A stretch of 64,000 bases of DNA from CAVVEQ01 sp963804865 (GTDB taxonomy: Bacteria; Chloroflexota; Anaerolineae; Anaerolineales; Anaerolineaceae), in assembly GCA_963804865.1 (NCBI GenBank), contig CAWDSH010000001.1, positions 620,001-684,000 on the forward strand, given 5' to 3'. The notes under the pieces were generated by a model that did no database searches, was not told where the DNA came from, and saw nothing but the letters and a program-made list of their open reading frames with translations. Positions 45,402 to 52,657 of the stretch are shown here, piece by piece. Both the position numbers and the translations under genes were made by a program. Within the stretch, counting starts at the first letter, position 1; each line of letters opens with the position of its first letter.

Positions 45402-46405
45402 GATTCGTAAACTCCTTTCAGGCTGTTTGTATATTTCAGGTAGAAGACTGTAAAGACCAATAACATGGCAAAAATTACGAATGCGAATGCCGCGGAAAAA
45501 CCATACCGGTTATATTGGAAGGCTGCCCTGAATAGTCCGGTGACCATGATATCCGAGCTTTCAAGTTCGTTTTGGTTGATGAAGAATGGGACATTAAAGT
45601 TATTGAAAGTCCAAAACGTACCCAACAATACTACCGGTGTTAAGACTGGTTGCAGGAGGGGTAGCGTTATTTTGCTGAACATTTGAAGCGGCTTCGCGCC
45701 ATCCATTTCAGCTGCTTCATAGTACTCTCCAGAAATACTTTGCAAGCCACCCAAAATCACTACCATCATAAATGGTACACCCAGCCAAATATTCGTTATA
45801 CACATCGCAGCAAAATTCGCAACAGGCTCGGTCAACCATTGGATGGGCTGCAAACCAAAATGCTGCAGGATCACATTAAAATAACCATACGAAAAATTAA
45901 ATTCCCCGCGCCAGGCTAGAACTGCAATGACCTGCGGGATCGCCCAGGGCAGGATTAATATAGTGCGGTAGATGCCTTTACCCCTCATTTTCCGATTTAG
46001 TAGCAGCGCTAACGCTAAACCACCGACCACATGGAAAAACACATTAATGAATGTCCAAAAAATGGTTTGTCCCAGCATAGGGAAGAACATTTTTTGTTTA
46101 AGAACAGGTTCAGTAAAAACGCGAATATAGTTTCGGATTCCAATAAACTCGGGATTCTTAAATGCTTTCAGGGACATATTTGTTAGGGAAAGGCGAAATT
46201 CCCAGAGTAAAGGATAAATCACAAGAGCAATGAGTCCAATAGCGGCTGGTACCAGCAGCATGAAGGGCAATGCGTATTTATAGTTCATGCGCTTGTACAG
46301 TATGAAGTAGAGCAGCGCTTCAATTATTACAGTTACAACTAATATGAATAAGACTGTTGATAAAACTTCACTGAGGCTATTCAGTATCACACCCGATGTG
46401 ATCAT
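45398..46405 (-). CDS. Carbohydrate ABC transporter permease, MalF-like
   Basis: This is the second membrane subunit of the CUT1 importer. The 335-aa protein has seven or eight helices, including an extra N-terminal helix (FILVVTVIIEALLYFILY) before the core, and the EAA loop EYYEAAEMDGAKPLQMFSKI with LPLLQPVLTP. GIRNYIRVFTEP and LILPWAIPQVIAVLAWRGEF are typical of maltose-type MalF. GGAGG precedes the start. A perfect 32-bp palindrome separates it from the binding-protein gene upstream. Confidence 0.92.
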   Translation of the reverse strand: MITSGVILNSLSEVLSTVLFILVVTVIIEALLYFILYKRMNYKYALPFMLLVPAAIGLIALVIYPLLWEFRLSLTNMSLKAFKNPEFIGIRNYIRVFTEPVLKQKMFFPMLGQTIFWTFINVFFHVVGGLALALLLNRKMRGKGIYRTILILPWAIPQVIAVLAWRGEFNFSYGYFNVILQHFGLQPIQWLTEPVANFAAMCITNIWLGVPFMMVVILGGLQSISGEYYEAAEMDGAKPLQMFSKITLPLLQPVLTPVVLLGTFWTFNNFNVPFFINQNELESSDIMVTGLFRAAFQYNRYGFSAAFAFVIFAMLLVFTVFYLKYTNSLKGVYES

Positions 46406-46440
46406 GAGCTTTCCTCCTTAATATAAAAACAACTCGTCGT

Positions 46441-46472
46441 ATAGGTCGGGCTAAAATTTTAGCCCGACCTAT
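46441..46472. repeat. Perfect 32-bp palindrome between the MalE- and MalF-like genes
   Basis: ATAGGTCGGGCTAAAA is followed immediately by its exact reverse complement TTTTAGCCCGACCTAT. As RNA it forms a long stem in the operon direction, 45 bases after the binding-protein stop, with no T tract. The position suits a stem that protects the abundant binding-protein message from 3' decay, as known for malE-malF in other bacteria. Confidence 0.85.
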
Positions 46473-46516
46473 ACAAGTTCATTAAGAAGCGAGCGCTTCT
46501 AAAGTACTAATATATA

Positions 46517-47758
46517 TTACTCGAGAGCTGCGATACAGGATTCAGCCGCGCTCTGCGACTTTGCAGCAGCATCAGCAGCAGATTCAGTATCAGCAAATAC
46601 AGCCTGCATCTCGGGTTTCCAGCTATCCCATACGCAGCGCATTTCAATCACAGTCGGCATGGGAAGGCCATAACTCATCTGAGCAGCGGAGCCAGACAGA
46701 ATAGGATCATCGGTGATCAATTTGTCGGTCAAGGCTTCTGTCAAAGCAGGTAGTCGGCTCAGTTTTGAGACCATCGCCAGTTGATTCTCTTTATTGGTGG
46801 CGAAGTTGATGAAATCGACAACAGCATCGAGCTTTGCGCCCTCAAGACCCTCTGGGATCATGAAGAACACACCCGAAGTTAAGGGGGCAGGATAGGTCCC
46901 GGTTGCGGAAACTTGCGGGATGGGTGCGACACCCAGGTTATCACCCAAAGCTTCCTTGTAACCACCCAGCGACCAGTCGCCATTGATGATCATGGCAGCA
47001 GTGCCTTCTTTGAACATTGTGTCTGCACCGTCATAATCGCTCTCAGGAGGTATGATTTTTTCGGTGAATTTGAGATCATAAATGAACTGTAGAGCTGCTT
47101 TCATTTCAGCGGTGTTCAAAGTGGGGGTAACACCATCAGCAGCGAAGACTTTGCCATTGAAACCACCCAACCAGGGGATAAAGAAAAATGGTTCAGTCTG
47201 GTTGAAGACCAGGGCATATTTTCCTGAATTGGCAGCCTGGAATGCTTTACCCATTGAGATTAATTCATCGGTGTTTTTCGGGGCAACAGGCATCAAGGAC
47301 TTATTGAAGAGCAGCATCAGGTGGTTGCCATTCGCGAGCGGTACACCCCAGGTCTGTCCATCCGGGCTCTTGACGGCGTCAACAGCGCTGGAAACGTATT
47401 TTTTCAGATCAACTAACTTATCCACTGGCTGGATTAAACCTGCAGCGGTGAAGGGTCCAAGGTGATCCGAAACGGTCCAGAGTAATTCGGGAGCTGCGCC
47501 GGCGAGGCTGGCGGTCTGGAAATCTTCACGCAAGGTCTCGACTTCTTTGTTGACTACAACAAAGGTCACATTGGGGTGGGCAGCGGTATATGCATCGGTC
47601 AATGATGTAACATACTGTAGACCACCATCAGTCTCGCCCTCTTTTGTCCAGAGGTTGATTGTGACAGCTTCGGTTGTTCCACCTGCTTTTCCGCAGGCAC
47701 CGAGCAACCAGGCTGCGATCAACAGGACACTAATAATGGGCATTAACTTCTTAGACAT
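46517..47758 (-). CDS. Sugar ABC transporter substrate-binding lipoprotein, MalE-like
   Basis: It binds maltodextrins (by context) outside the membrane and delivers them to the permeases. The 413-aa precursor has a signal peptide with lipobox LLGAC (Cys22). The body is typical of extracellular binding protein family 1: INLWTKEGETDGG, PELLWTVSDHLGPFTAAGLI, WGVPLANGNHLMLLFNKSLM, FKEGTAAMIINGDWSLGGYK and the C-terminal DSWKPEMQAVF. AAGGAG precedes the ATG. It is 99 bases after the ROK regulator. Confidence 0.92.
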   Translation of the reverse strand: MSKKLMPIISVLLIAAWLLGACGKAGGTTEAVTINLWTKEGETDGGLQYVTSLTDAYTAAHPNVTFVVVNKEVETLREDFQTASLAGAAPELLWTVSDHLGPFTAAGLIQPVDKLVDLKKYVSSAVDAVKSPDGQTWGVPLANGNHLMLLFNKSLMPVAPKNTDELISMGKAFQAANSGKYALVFNQTEPFFFIPWLGGFNGKVFAADGVTPTLNTAEMKAALQFIYDLKFTEKIIPPESDYDGADTMFKEGTAAMIINGDWSLGGYKEALGDNLGVAPIPQVSATGTYPAPLTSGVFFMIPEGLEGAKLDAVVDFINFATNKENQLAMVSKLSRLPALTEALTDKLITDDPILSGSAAQMSYGLPMPTVIEMRCVWDSWKPEMQAVFADTESAADAAAKSQSAAESCIAALE

Positions 47759-47857
47759 TTCAATTTCTCCTTATAAAGATATGTTTACTCATTCTCGTTG
47801 ATAGACTGCGATGAAGTGCTTTTAACACATTATATTTTGAATTACCACCTCCTTTTA

Positions 47858-49078
47858 TTATTGCTCAATCTGTTGATGTAAGATGATTGAATTCGCTTGA
47901 ACTACAGCGCCTATTCCTGATGACTGACGACCCAATAAAGCTGAGGTAATCCTTACAGCACCTGACGCAACCCTTAAGCTTCTTTGTCGAACAGTATTAC
48001 GGATGGGATCAAGAAGCAGGTCGCCAATCTGTGCCACGCCACCCCCAACCACCACCATGCTGGGATTGAAGAGATTTACCATGCCGGCAATTGCGGTTCC
48101 AAGATGAATCCCTGATTCTTTGAATAGTTGTTGAGAAATCAGATCGCCCCTTCTCGCTGCAGCAACTACATCTTTGATGGTAATATTCTCAACAGGCTTA
48201 ATGTTGGCGAGATCTGTACGTTGACCTGCACGAACAGCTTCCATCGCTTTTTGGGCAATTGCCCTGCCACCGGTGAATGCTTCAAGGCATCCTTTATTAC
48301 CGCAGGAACATAAAGGACCATTTTCATCAATGGTCATATGACCGATCTCACCTGCAGTTCCGGTCGTCCCGCGATAAATTTGTCCCTCAAGCAGGATTCC
48401 AGCACCTACTCCTGTACCTACTTTCAGGTAGCATAAATTATGTTCACCGCGTCCTGCACCATATGCCCATTCCCCCAGGGCTCCCAATTCAGCGTCGTTG
48501 TTGACTGAAACTTGGACACCCCAATTCTTTTGAAGGAAATCTCGAATGGGAAACCTGCTCCAACCCGGCATGATGGGTGGAGCATCCACCATTCCGATTT
48601 CAGTTACAACAGGTCCTGGAACACCAAAGCCTACAGCTAAAACATCAGATTTTGTCAGGCCGGAATCAGCAAGTAATTGGTTGTAATTCGTGTCCACTTG
48701 TTTCAAGCAAAATTCCGGACCCTGGTTAATATCCAGATCATATTCGATCTCTTTTATGACATGCGCAGAGGAATCAGCCAGGATAAAAGTGACGTGGGTT
48801 GCTCCCATATCCACACCAACAACTTTACCAAAATCGGGATTCACTTCCAGAACAACCGGGTTTCGTCCCCCGGATTTCTGGTTCTTCATTTCCCGAACAA
48901 CCTTTATCTTCATGAGATCATTCACGATTTCGGTAACAGCCGCGCGAGTTAAACCCAAATGGCGTGCAAGATCGACCCGGGCAATTCCGCCGGGAGTGAA
49001 TCGGATTAAATCCAGAATCGCATGCCGGTTTAGGTTCTTTATATTCAGTGCGGGGATGGTCCAGAAAAAAGTGCTCAA
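47858..49078 (-). CDS. ROK family transcriptional regulator (NagC/XylR/Mlc-like)
   Basis: It is probably the sugar-responsive repressor of the downstream uptake operon. The 406-aa protein has an N-terminal winged helix (ALNIKNLNRHAILDLIR, GIARVDLARHLGLTRAAVTE). The ROK sugar-binding domain follows: VVGVDMGATHVTFILAD, GVPGPVV, NNDAELGALGEWAYGAG, the zinc-binding CSCGNKGCLEAF near 255 and VGTGVGAGILLEGQIYRG. The predicted start is TTG at 49078 without a strong ribosome site, so the exact N-terminus is uncertain. A near-consensus promoter lies upstream. Confidence 0.88.
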   Translation of the reverse strand: MSTFFWTIPALNIKNLNRHAILDLIRFTPGGIARVDLARHLGLTRAAVTEIVNDLMKIKVVREMKNQKSGGRNPVVLEVNPDFGKVVGVDMGATHVTFILADSSAHVIKEIEYDLDINQGPEFCLKQVDTNYNQLLADSGLTKSDVLAVGFGVPGPVVTEIGMVDAPPIMPGWSRFPIRDFLQKNWGVQVSVNNDAELGALGEWAYGAGRGEHNLCYLKVGTGVGAGILLEGQIYRGTTGTAGEIGHMTIDENGPLCSCGNKGCLEAFTGGRAIAQKAMEAVRAGQRTDLANIKPVENITIKDVVAAARRGDLISQQLFKESGIHLGTAIAGMVNLFNPSMVVVGGGVAQIGDLLLDPIRNTVRQRSLRVASGAVRITSALLGRQSSGIGAVVQANSIILHQQIEQ

Positions 49079-49115
49079 AAATTATCCGGTTTTTTTCTTT
49101 TTTGGAAGCATTATT

Positions 49116-49143
49116 ATTATAACAGATTTATTTATTGTGTCAA
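49116..49143 (-). promoter_or_regulatory. Near-consensus sigma-70 promoter of the ROK regulator
   Basis: On the minus strand, TTGACA (49143-49138) and TATAAT (49121-49116) are perfect boxes with a 16-base spacer, 37 bases before the regulator start. An imperfect inverted repeat (TTGAACTACTT ... AAGTAACTTGA) just upstream, overlapping the -35 box, could be an operator. The operator part is inference. Confidence 0.8.
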
Positions 49144-49204
49144 GTTACTTAACATTATATTCTGAAGTAGTTCAACATACCAATAAACCTCATCATCGAT
49201 AATG

Positions 49205-49210
49205 TATAAT
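49205..49210 (+). promoter_or_regulatory. -10 box of the lipoate ligase gene
   Basis: TATAAT stands 11 bases before the ATG at 49222, so the message would start only about four bases upstream of the start codon. No Shine-Dalgarno sequence or clear -35 box is visible. Confidence 0.45.
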
Positions 49211-49221
49211 TGTTTTCCATT

Positions 49222-50063
49222 ATGAAACCATCTGAATGGCGTTTAATCATTACTCCTCCAGCTGCAGGCAGTTGGAATATGGCCGTCGATGAAGCGATAT
49301 TGGAGAATGTATCCTCAAAACGTCAGCGCCCTACCCTTGCGGCTTTTTGCTTGGGAGCCTCCCTGCTTGAGCCTGGGATACGCACAGAATCGGGATGATG
49401 TCGATGATGATGAACTTCTTAGAAATGGATGGGAATTGGTCCGTCGACCCACAGGAGGAAGGGCAATCTTACATACTGATGAACTTACGTATTCCATTGC
49501 TGCAGCTTCCGATGAACCGCGAGTATTGGGTAGTGTTCTGGAAAGTTACTGCAGGCTTTCAAAAGCGTTATTAAAGGCATTAAGGAAATTAGGAATAGAA
49601 GCATCAGCGCATGAAATTGAACCTGGCAAGAAAATCAAACCCCTGGCTGGGCCAGTATGTTTTGAAGAACCATCGAATTATGAAATAACATGGAACAGTA
49701 AAAAACTGATCGGAAGTGCGCAGGCTCGCCGGATAAATGGCGTTCTTCAACACGGTTCGTTACCATTGTACGGAAACCTTGAACGAATTGTGATGGGTTT
49801 ATACTTTCCAGATGAAAAGGGAACGACAAAATGCGGCAGTGCGTCTGTTGGATCACGCTACCACAGTGGAATCAGTTTTAGGTAGACAAGTGTCGTGGCA
49901 GGAAGCTGCCGATGCGTTCATTCTGGGATTTTCCGAGGAATTATCAATTAATTTTATCCCATCAGAATTGAGTAAAAGGAAACTATTCGCGCTATGGAAC
50001 TTGTTGATCAGAAATTTGGGAATCCTTTCTGGACGGATCGCGTCTAATTTTCCGTTAAAATGA
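49222..50063 (+). CDS. lplA: Lipoate-protein ligase A family protein, two frameshifts
   Basis: It attaches lipoate or octanoate to lipoyl domains such as GcvH. Three reading-frame pieces join into one protein: WRLIITPPAAGSWNMAVDEA (from 49222), then LRLFAWEPPCLSLGYAQNRD, RRPTGGRAILHTDELTYSI and GSAQARRINGVLQHGSLPLY, then RQNAAVRLLDHATTVES and WQEAADAFILGFSEEL to 50063. Breaks near 49341 (extra G in CTTGCGG) and 49818 (GGG instead of GG) account for both shifts. Removing the two bases gives 279 aa, the usual length. The ligase fits the GcvT-containing fusion at 34.9 kb, since glycine cleavage needs lipoylated H protein. Confidence 0.8.
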
Positions 50064-50070
50064 ATGTCAT

Positions 50071-51130
50071 ATGATTAAAAAGATTTTTCACCAATTAATA
50101 GAATTTCGATTTTCTATTATTTGTAATCAATTTATCTTCATTCTTATCGTCATCTTATTGGCTGGATGTGGCATTTCGAACAAAATCAATACTCCCACGG
50201 CATCTGTCACATCTTCCCAGAGACTCCGAGCCAACCACCACGGTGGAAGAATTTGGAAGTGAATCAAATCCCCTTGTTTTGGGTATCGTGGGAAATATCG
50301 AGAACAAGGATTCGGAGATTAATCAAGAACTAATGATGAGGTTTTTAGAGGAGACACAAAGTTTTCTGGAGATTCGCTACTATCCGGATTATTCATCGCT
50401 TCTTTTGGATATGCGAATAGGAGCGGCTCAAATCGCCGTGCTACCTCCTGCCACTTATATTTTCCTGCATGATCTCGGAGCTGCCGATGTCGCGTTGCTC
50501 ACCAATCATTTTGGGGTTTACTATATCGGCACACAAATCGTTTCCAATAGAGATAGCGGTTTTACTTCCTTTTTTGATCCAGTCAGCGAAAAAAACACTG
50601 CGGAATTATCAAGAGTTCTGGATCAATTTGAAGATACACGACCGTGCTGGGTTAACGTAAATTCTCTATCAGGTTACTTGGTCCCATTAGGATTATTCAT
50701 ACAAAATGATATCCCCCTTTTGGATGGTGTGTATGCACAAAATCATACCTCCGTCATCCGTACCCTTTATATCCGTGGAGTGTGTGATTTTGGAGCCACG
50801 TTTGCACTTTCAGGAGATCCACGAACTTCATCTGCAGTGCTTGAAGATCTAACCGATGCACTGGACCAGGTTATCGTGATATATCGCACGGAAGGAATTA
50901 TTCCCAATAATAATCTCAGCTATTCACCACTTATCTCGACCGATCTCCAGAGCAGGTTGGACGCATTCTTTATTAATTTGGTTAAAACCGAACAGGGGCG
51001 AACTCTGATTTCAGAAGTGACGAATTACGAGATACATGGCCTGATGAAAGTTGATGATTCCGTTTATAACCAATTACGCGATTTACTTGATTTAACTGGC
51101 GTGGATATTTCCACCCTTATCGGCTGGTAA
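50071..51130 (+). CDS. PhnD-like periplasmic-binding lipoprotein, one frameshift
   Basis: The first 192 bases encode a long signal peptide with lipobox LLAGC (IFILIVILLAGCGISN) and a Ser/Thr-rich spacer. The frame then slips, and the mature protein continues one frame over as EPTTTVEEFGSESNPLVLGI. The body resembles phosphate/phosphonate binding proteins of the PhnD type: YPDYSSLLLDMRIGAAQIAV followed by LPPATYIF, then YYIGTQIVSN and NVNSLSGYLVPLG. An extra C in CTTCCCAG near 50217 explains the shift, and repair gives 352 aa. No permease or ATPase is next to it; it follows lplA by seven bases. Confidence 0.75.
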
Positions 51131-51172
51131 ATTTCCAATAAAGATTATTTTTATGGGTGATCCGAGAATATT

Positions 51173-51889
51173 GTGTTAATAAAACTAACTAAGATGATTT
51201 TACGATTTATATTTTATGCATTTATTCTTCTCCTTGCGTGCTTGATAATCGCCCGTGCGATTACAGGCATCTACGCAAGCGAGAAAATATATACACAACA
51301 AGATGCTCCAAGCCAACGTGTTGCAATTGTATTTGGTGCCGGCCTTAGGTGGGATGGTTCTCCAACTGCCATCTTACGGGATCGCATGGAAACTGCAGCA
51401 GATTTATACCGGTCAGGGAGGGTTGAAAAGCTTCTGCTGAGTGGTGATAACCGGTATATTGACTATAACGAACCGCTTGCCATGAAAACTTATGCTCTTG
51501 AGCTGGGTATTCCAGAAAATGATCTTGTTCTTGATTATGCCGGTCGTAGAACTTACGATACCTGTTATCGCGCCCGTGACATTTTTGGAGTTAAAGATGC
51601 CTTACTGGTGACACAAGATTTCCATTTACCCCGTGCGATATTCACTTGTAACTCTTTGGGGATTAATGCCTTTGGGGTTAAGGCAGCCAATCGTTCTTAT
51701 CGCACAACCTCCCTACTCTTTTGGAATGTCCGTGAAAGTGCTGCTTCCCTTGTTGCCATTTGGGATCTTTGGATAAGCAAGCCTTTACCGGTGCTTGGCA
51801 GCCCTGAGCCCATTTTCCCTCCTGCTTCTTCAGCATTGCAGGTAGGTTCCGGAAATGGTAGATCAAATCATCTAGGAGGCGATCGATGA
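51173..51889 (+). CDS. SanA/YdcF-like (DUF218) membrane-anchored protein
   Basis: The 238-aa protein has one N-terminal membrane helix (about 8-30) and an external DUF218 domain: AIVFGAGLRWDGSPTAILRD near the start, LLLSGDNRYIDYNEPLAMK, TYDTCYRARDIFGVKDALLV and TQDFHLPRAIFTCNSLGI. SanA and ElyC relatives are linked to cell-envelope barrier functions in other bacteria, but the biochemical activity is unsettled. The start is GTG at 51173 with a weak ribosome site; ATG at 51194 is an alternative. Its stop overlaps the next start (ATGA). Confidence 0.82.
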   Translation: MLIKLTKMILRFIFYAFILLLACLIIARAITGIYASEKIYTQQDAPSQRVAIVFGAGLRWDGSPTAILRDRMETAADLYRSGRVEKLLLSGDNRYIDYNEPLAMKTYALELGIPENDLVLDYAGRRTYDTCYRARDIFGVKDALLVTQDFHLPRAIFTCNSLGINAFGVKAANRSYRTTSLLFWNVRESAASLVAIWDLWISKPLPVLGSPEPIFPPASSALQVGSGNGRSNHLGGDR

Positions 51890-52473
51890 ATCGCGAAGAA
51901 GCATTTTTAATTGTTAAAGAGAACGTAAAAAATCAGAATCTGATCAACCACATGCTCTGTGTCGAAGCAGCCATGCGGCATTATGCAAAAAAAATGGACG
52001 AAGATCAGGTGAAATGGGCGATAACTGGTTTGCTACACGATTTTGATTGGGAAATCCACCCCACCCTTGAAGAGCATCCCATGGCTGGAGCGCTTATACT
52101 CAGAGATAAAGGTGTCCCGGAGGAGATCGTTCGCGCAGTCCTGAGTCATGCCGAGCATTCAGGTGTTGATAGGATATCAACCATGGAAAAAGCGCTCTTT
52201 GCCTGTGATGAGATAACCGGATTGATCACTGCTGTTGCATTGGTTCGTCCATCCCGATCGCTTTATGACCTTACGTCTTCTTCAGTCAAGAAAAAATGGA
52301 AAGATCGCGCCTTTGCGGCCGGTGCAAACCGGGAAGAGATAGCCAAAGGTGCATTGGAGTTCAACGTTGAACTTTGGGATCATACGGACCAGGTGATTCT
52401 CGCCATGAGGGAAATTGCTCCAATCATTGGATTGGAAGGAAATCTAAATCCGGATGGCACACCCCGAGCATAA
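51886..52473 (+). CDS. HD-domain protein (HDIG-type phosphohydrolase)
   Basis: This is probably a metal-dependent phosphohydrolase of unknown substrate. In the 195-aa protein the metal ligands are His22, His51-Asp52 (TGLLHDFDWEIHP) and likely His64, with HAEHSGVDRIS and a later Asp (ALFACDEITGLI). This short stand-alone HD form is widespread in anaerobes. It is coupled to the SanA-like gene by a 4-base overlap with a good GGAGG site upstream, and ends at a terminator. Confidence 0.85.
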   Translation: MNREEAFLIVKENVKNQNLINHMLCVEAAMRHYAKKMDEDQVKWAITGLLHDFDWEIHPTLEEHPMAGALILRDKGVPEEIVRAVLSHAEHSGVDRISTMEKALFACDEITGLITAVALVRPSRSLYDLTSSSVKKKWKDRAFAAGANREEIAKGALEFNVELWDHTDQVILAMREIAPIIGLEGNLNPDGTPRA

Positions 52474-52511
52474 TGATTTGAATTGGATTCAAATTTGAGG
52501 TAGTGTTAAAT

Positions 52512-52543
52512 AAAAAAACAGGGAATCAGCACCCCTGTTTTTT
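52512..52543. terminator. Bidirectional terminator between the HD-protein gene and gyrA
   Basis: AAAACAGGG (52515-52523) pairs with CCCTGTTTT (52533-52541), with an A run to the left and a T run to the right. It can therefore serve both converging transcripts. Confidence 0.85.
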
Positions 52544-52657
52544 GAATCCAATCTACTTACATTCCTCAATTCTATTTCACTTTTCGCGGTCTTCCTCTTT
52601 TCGTTTGTCTCGGATTTCCCCACGATTTTCCCGGCCCCCTTGGAAGTGGTTGTCATA

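Noticed and set aside
46441..46472. The 32-bp palindrome as an insertion-sequence end or Rho-independent terminator
   Set aside because: No transposase or target duplication is nearby and there is no T tract on either strand.
52490..52640. A short Lys/Thr-rich minus-strand frame (MTTTSKGAGKIVGKSE and onward) after gyrA
   Set aside because: It runs through the bidirectional terminator and has no ribosome site; at most it reflects an indel at the gyrA end.
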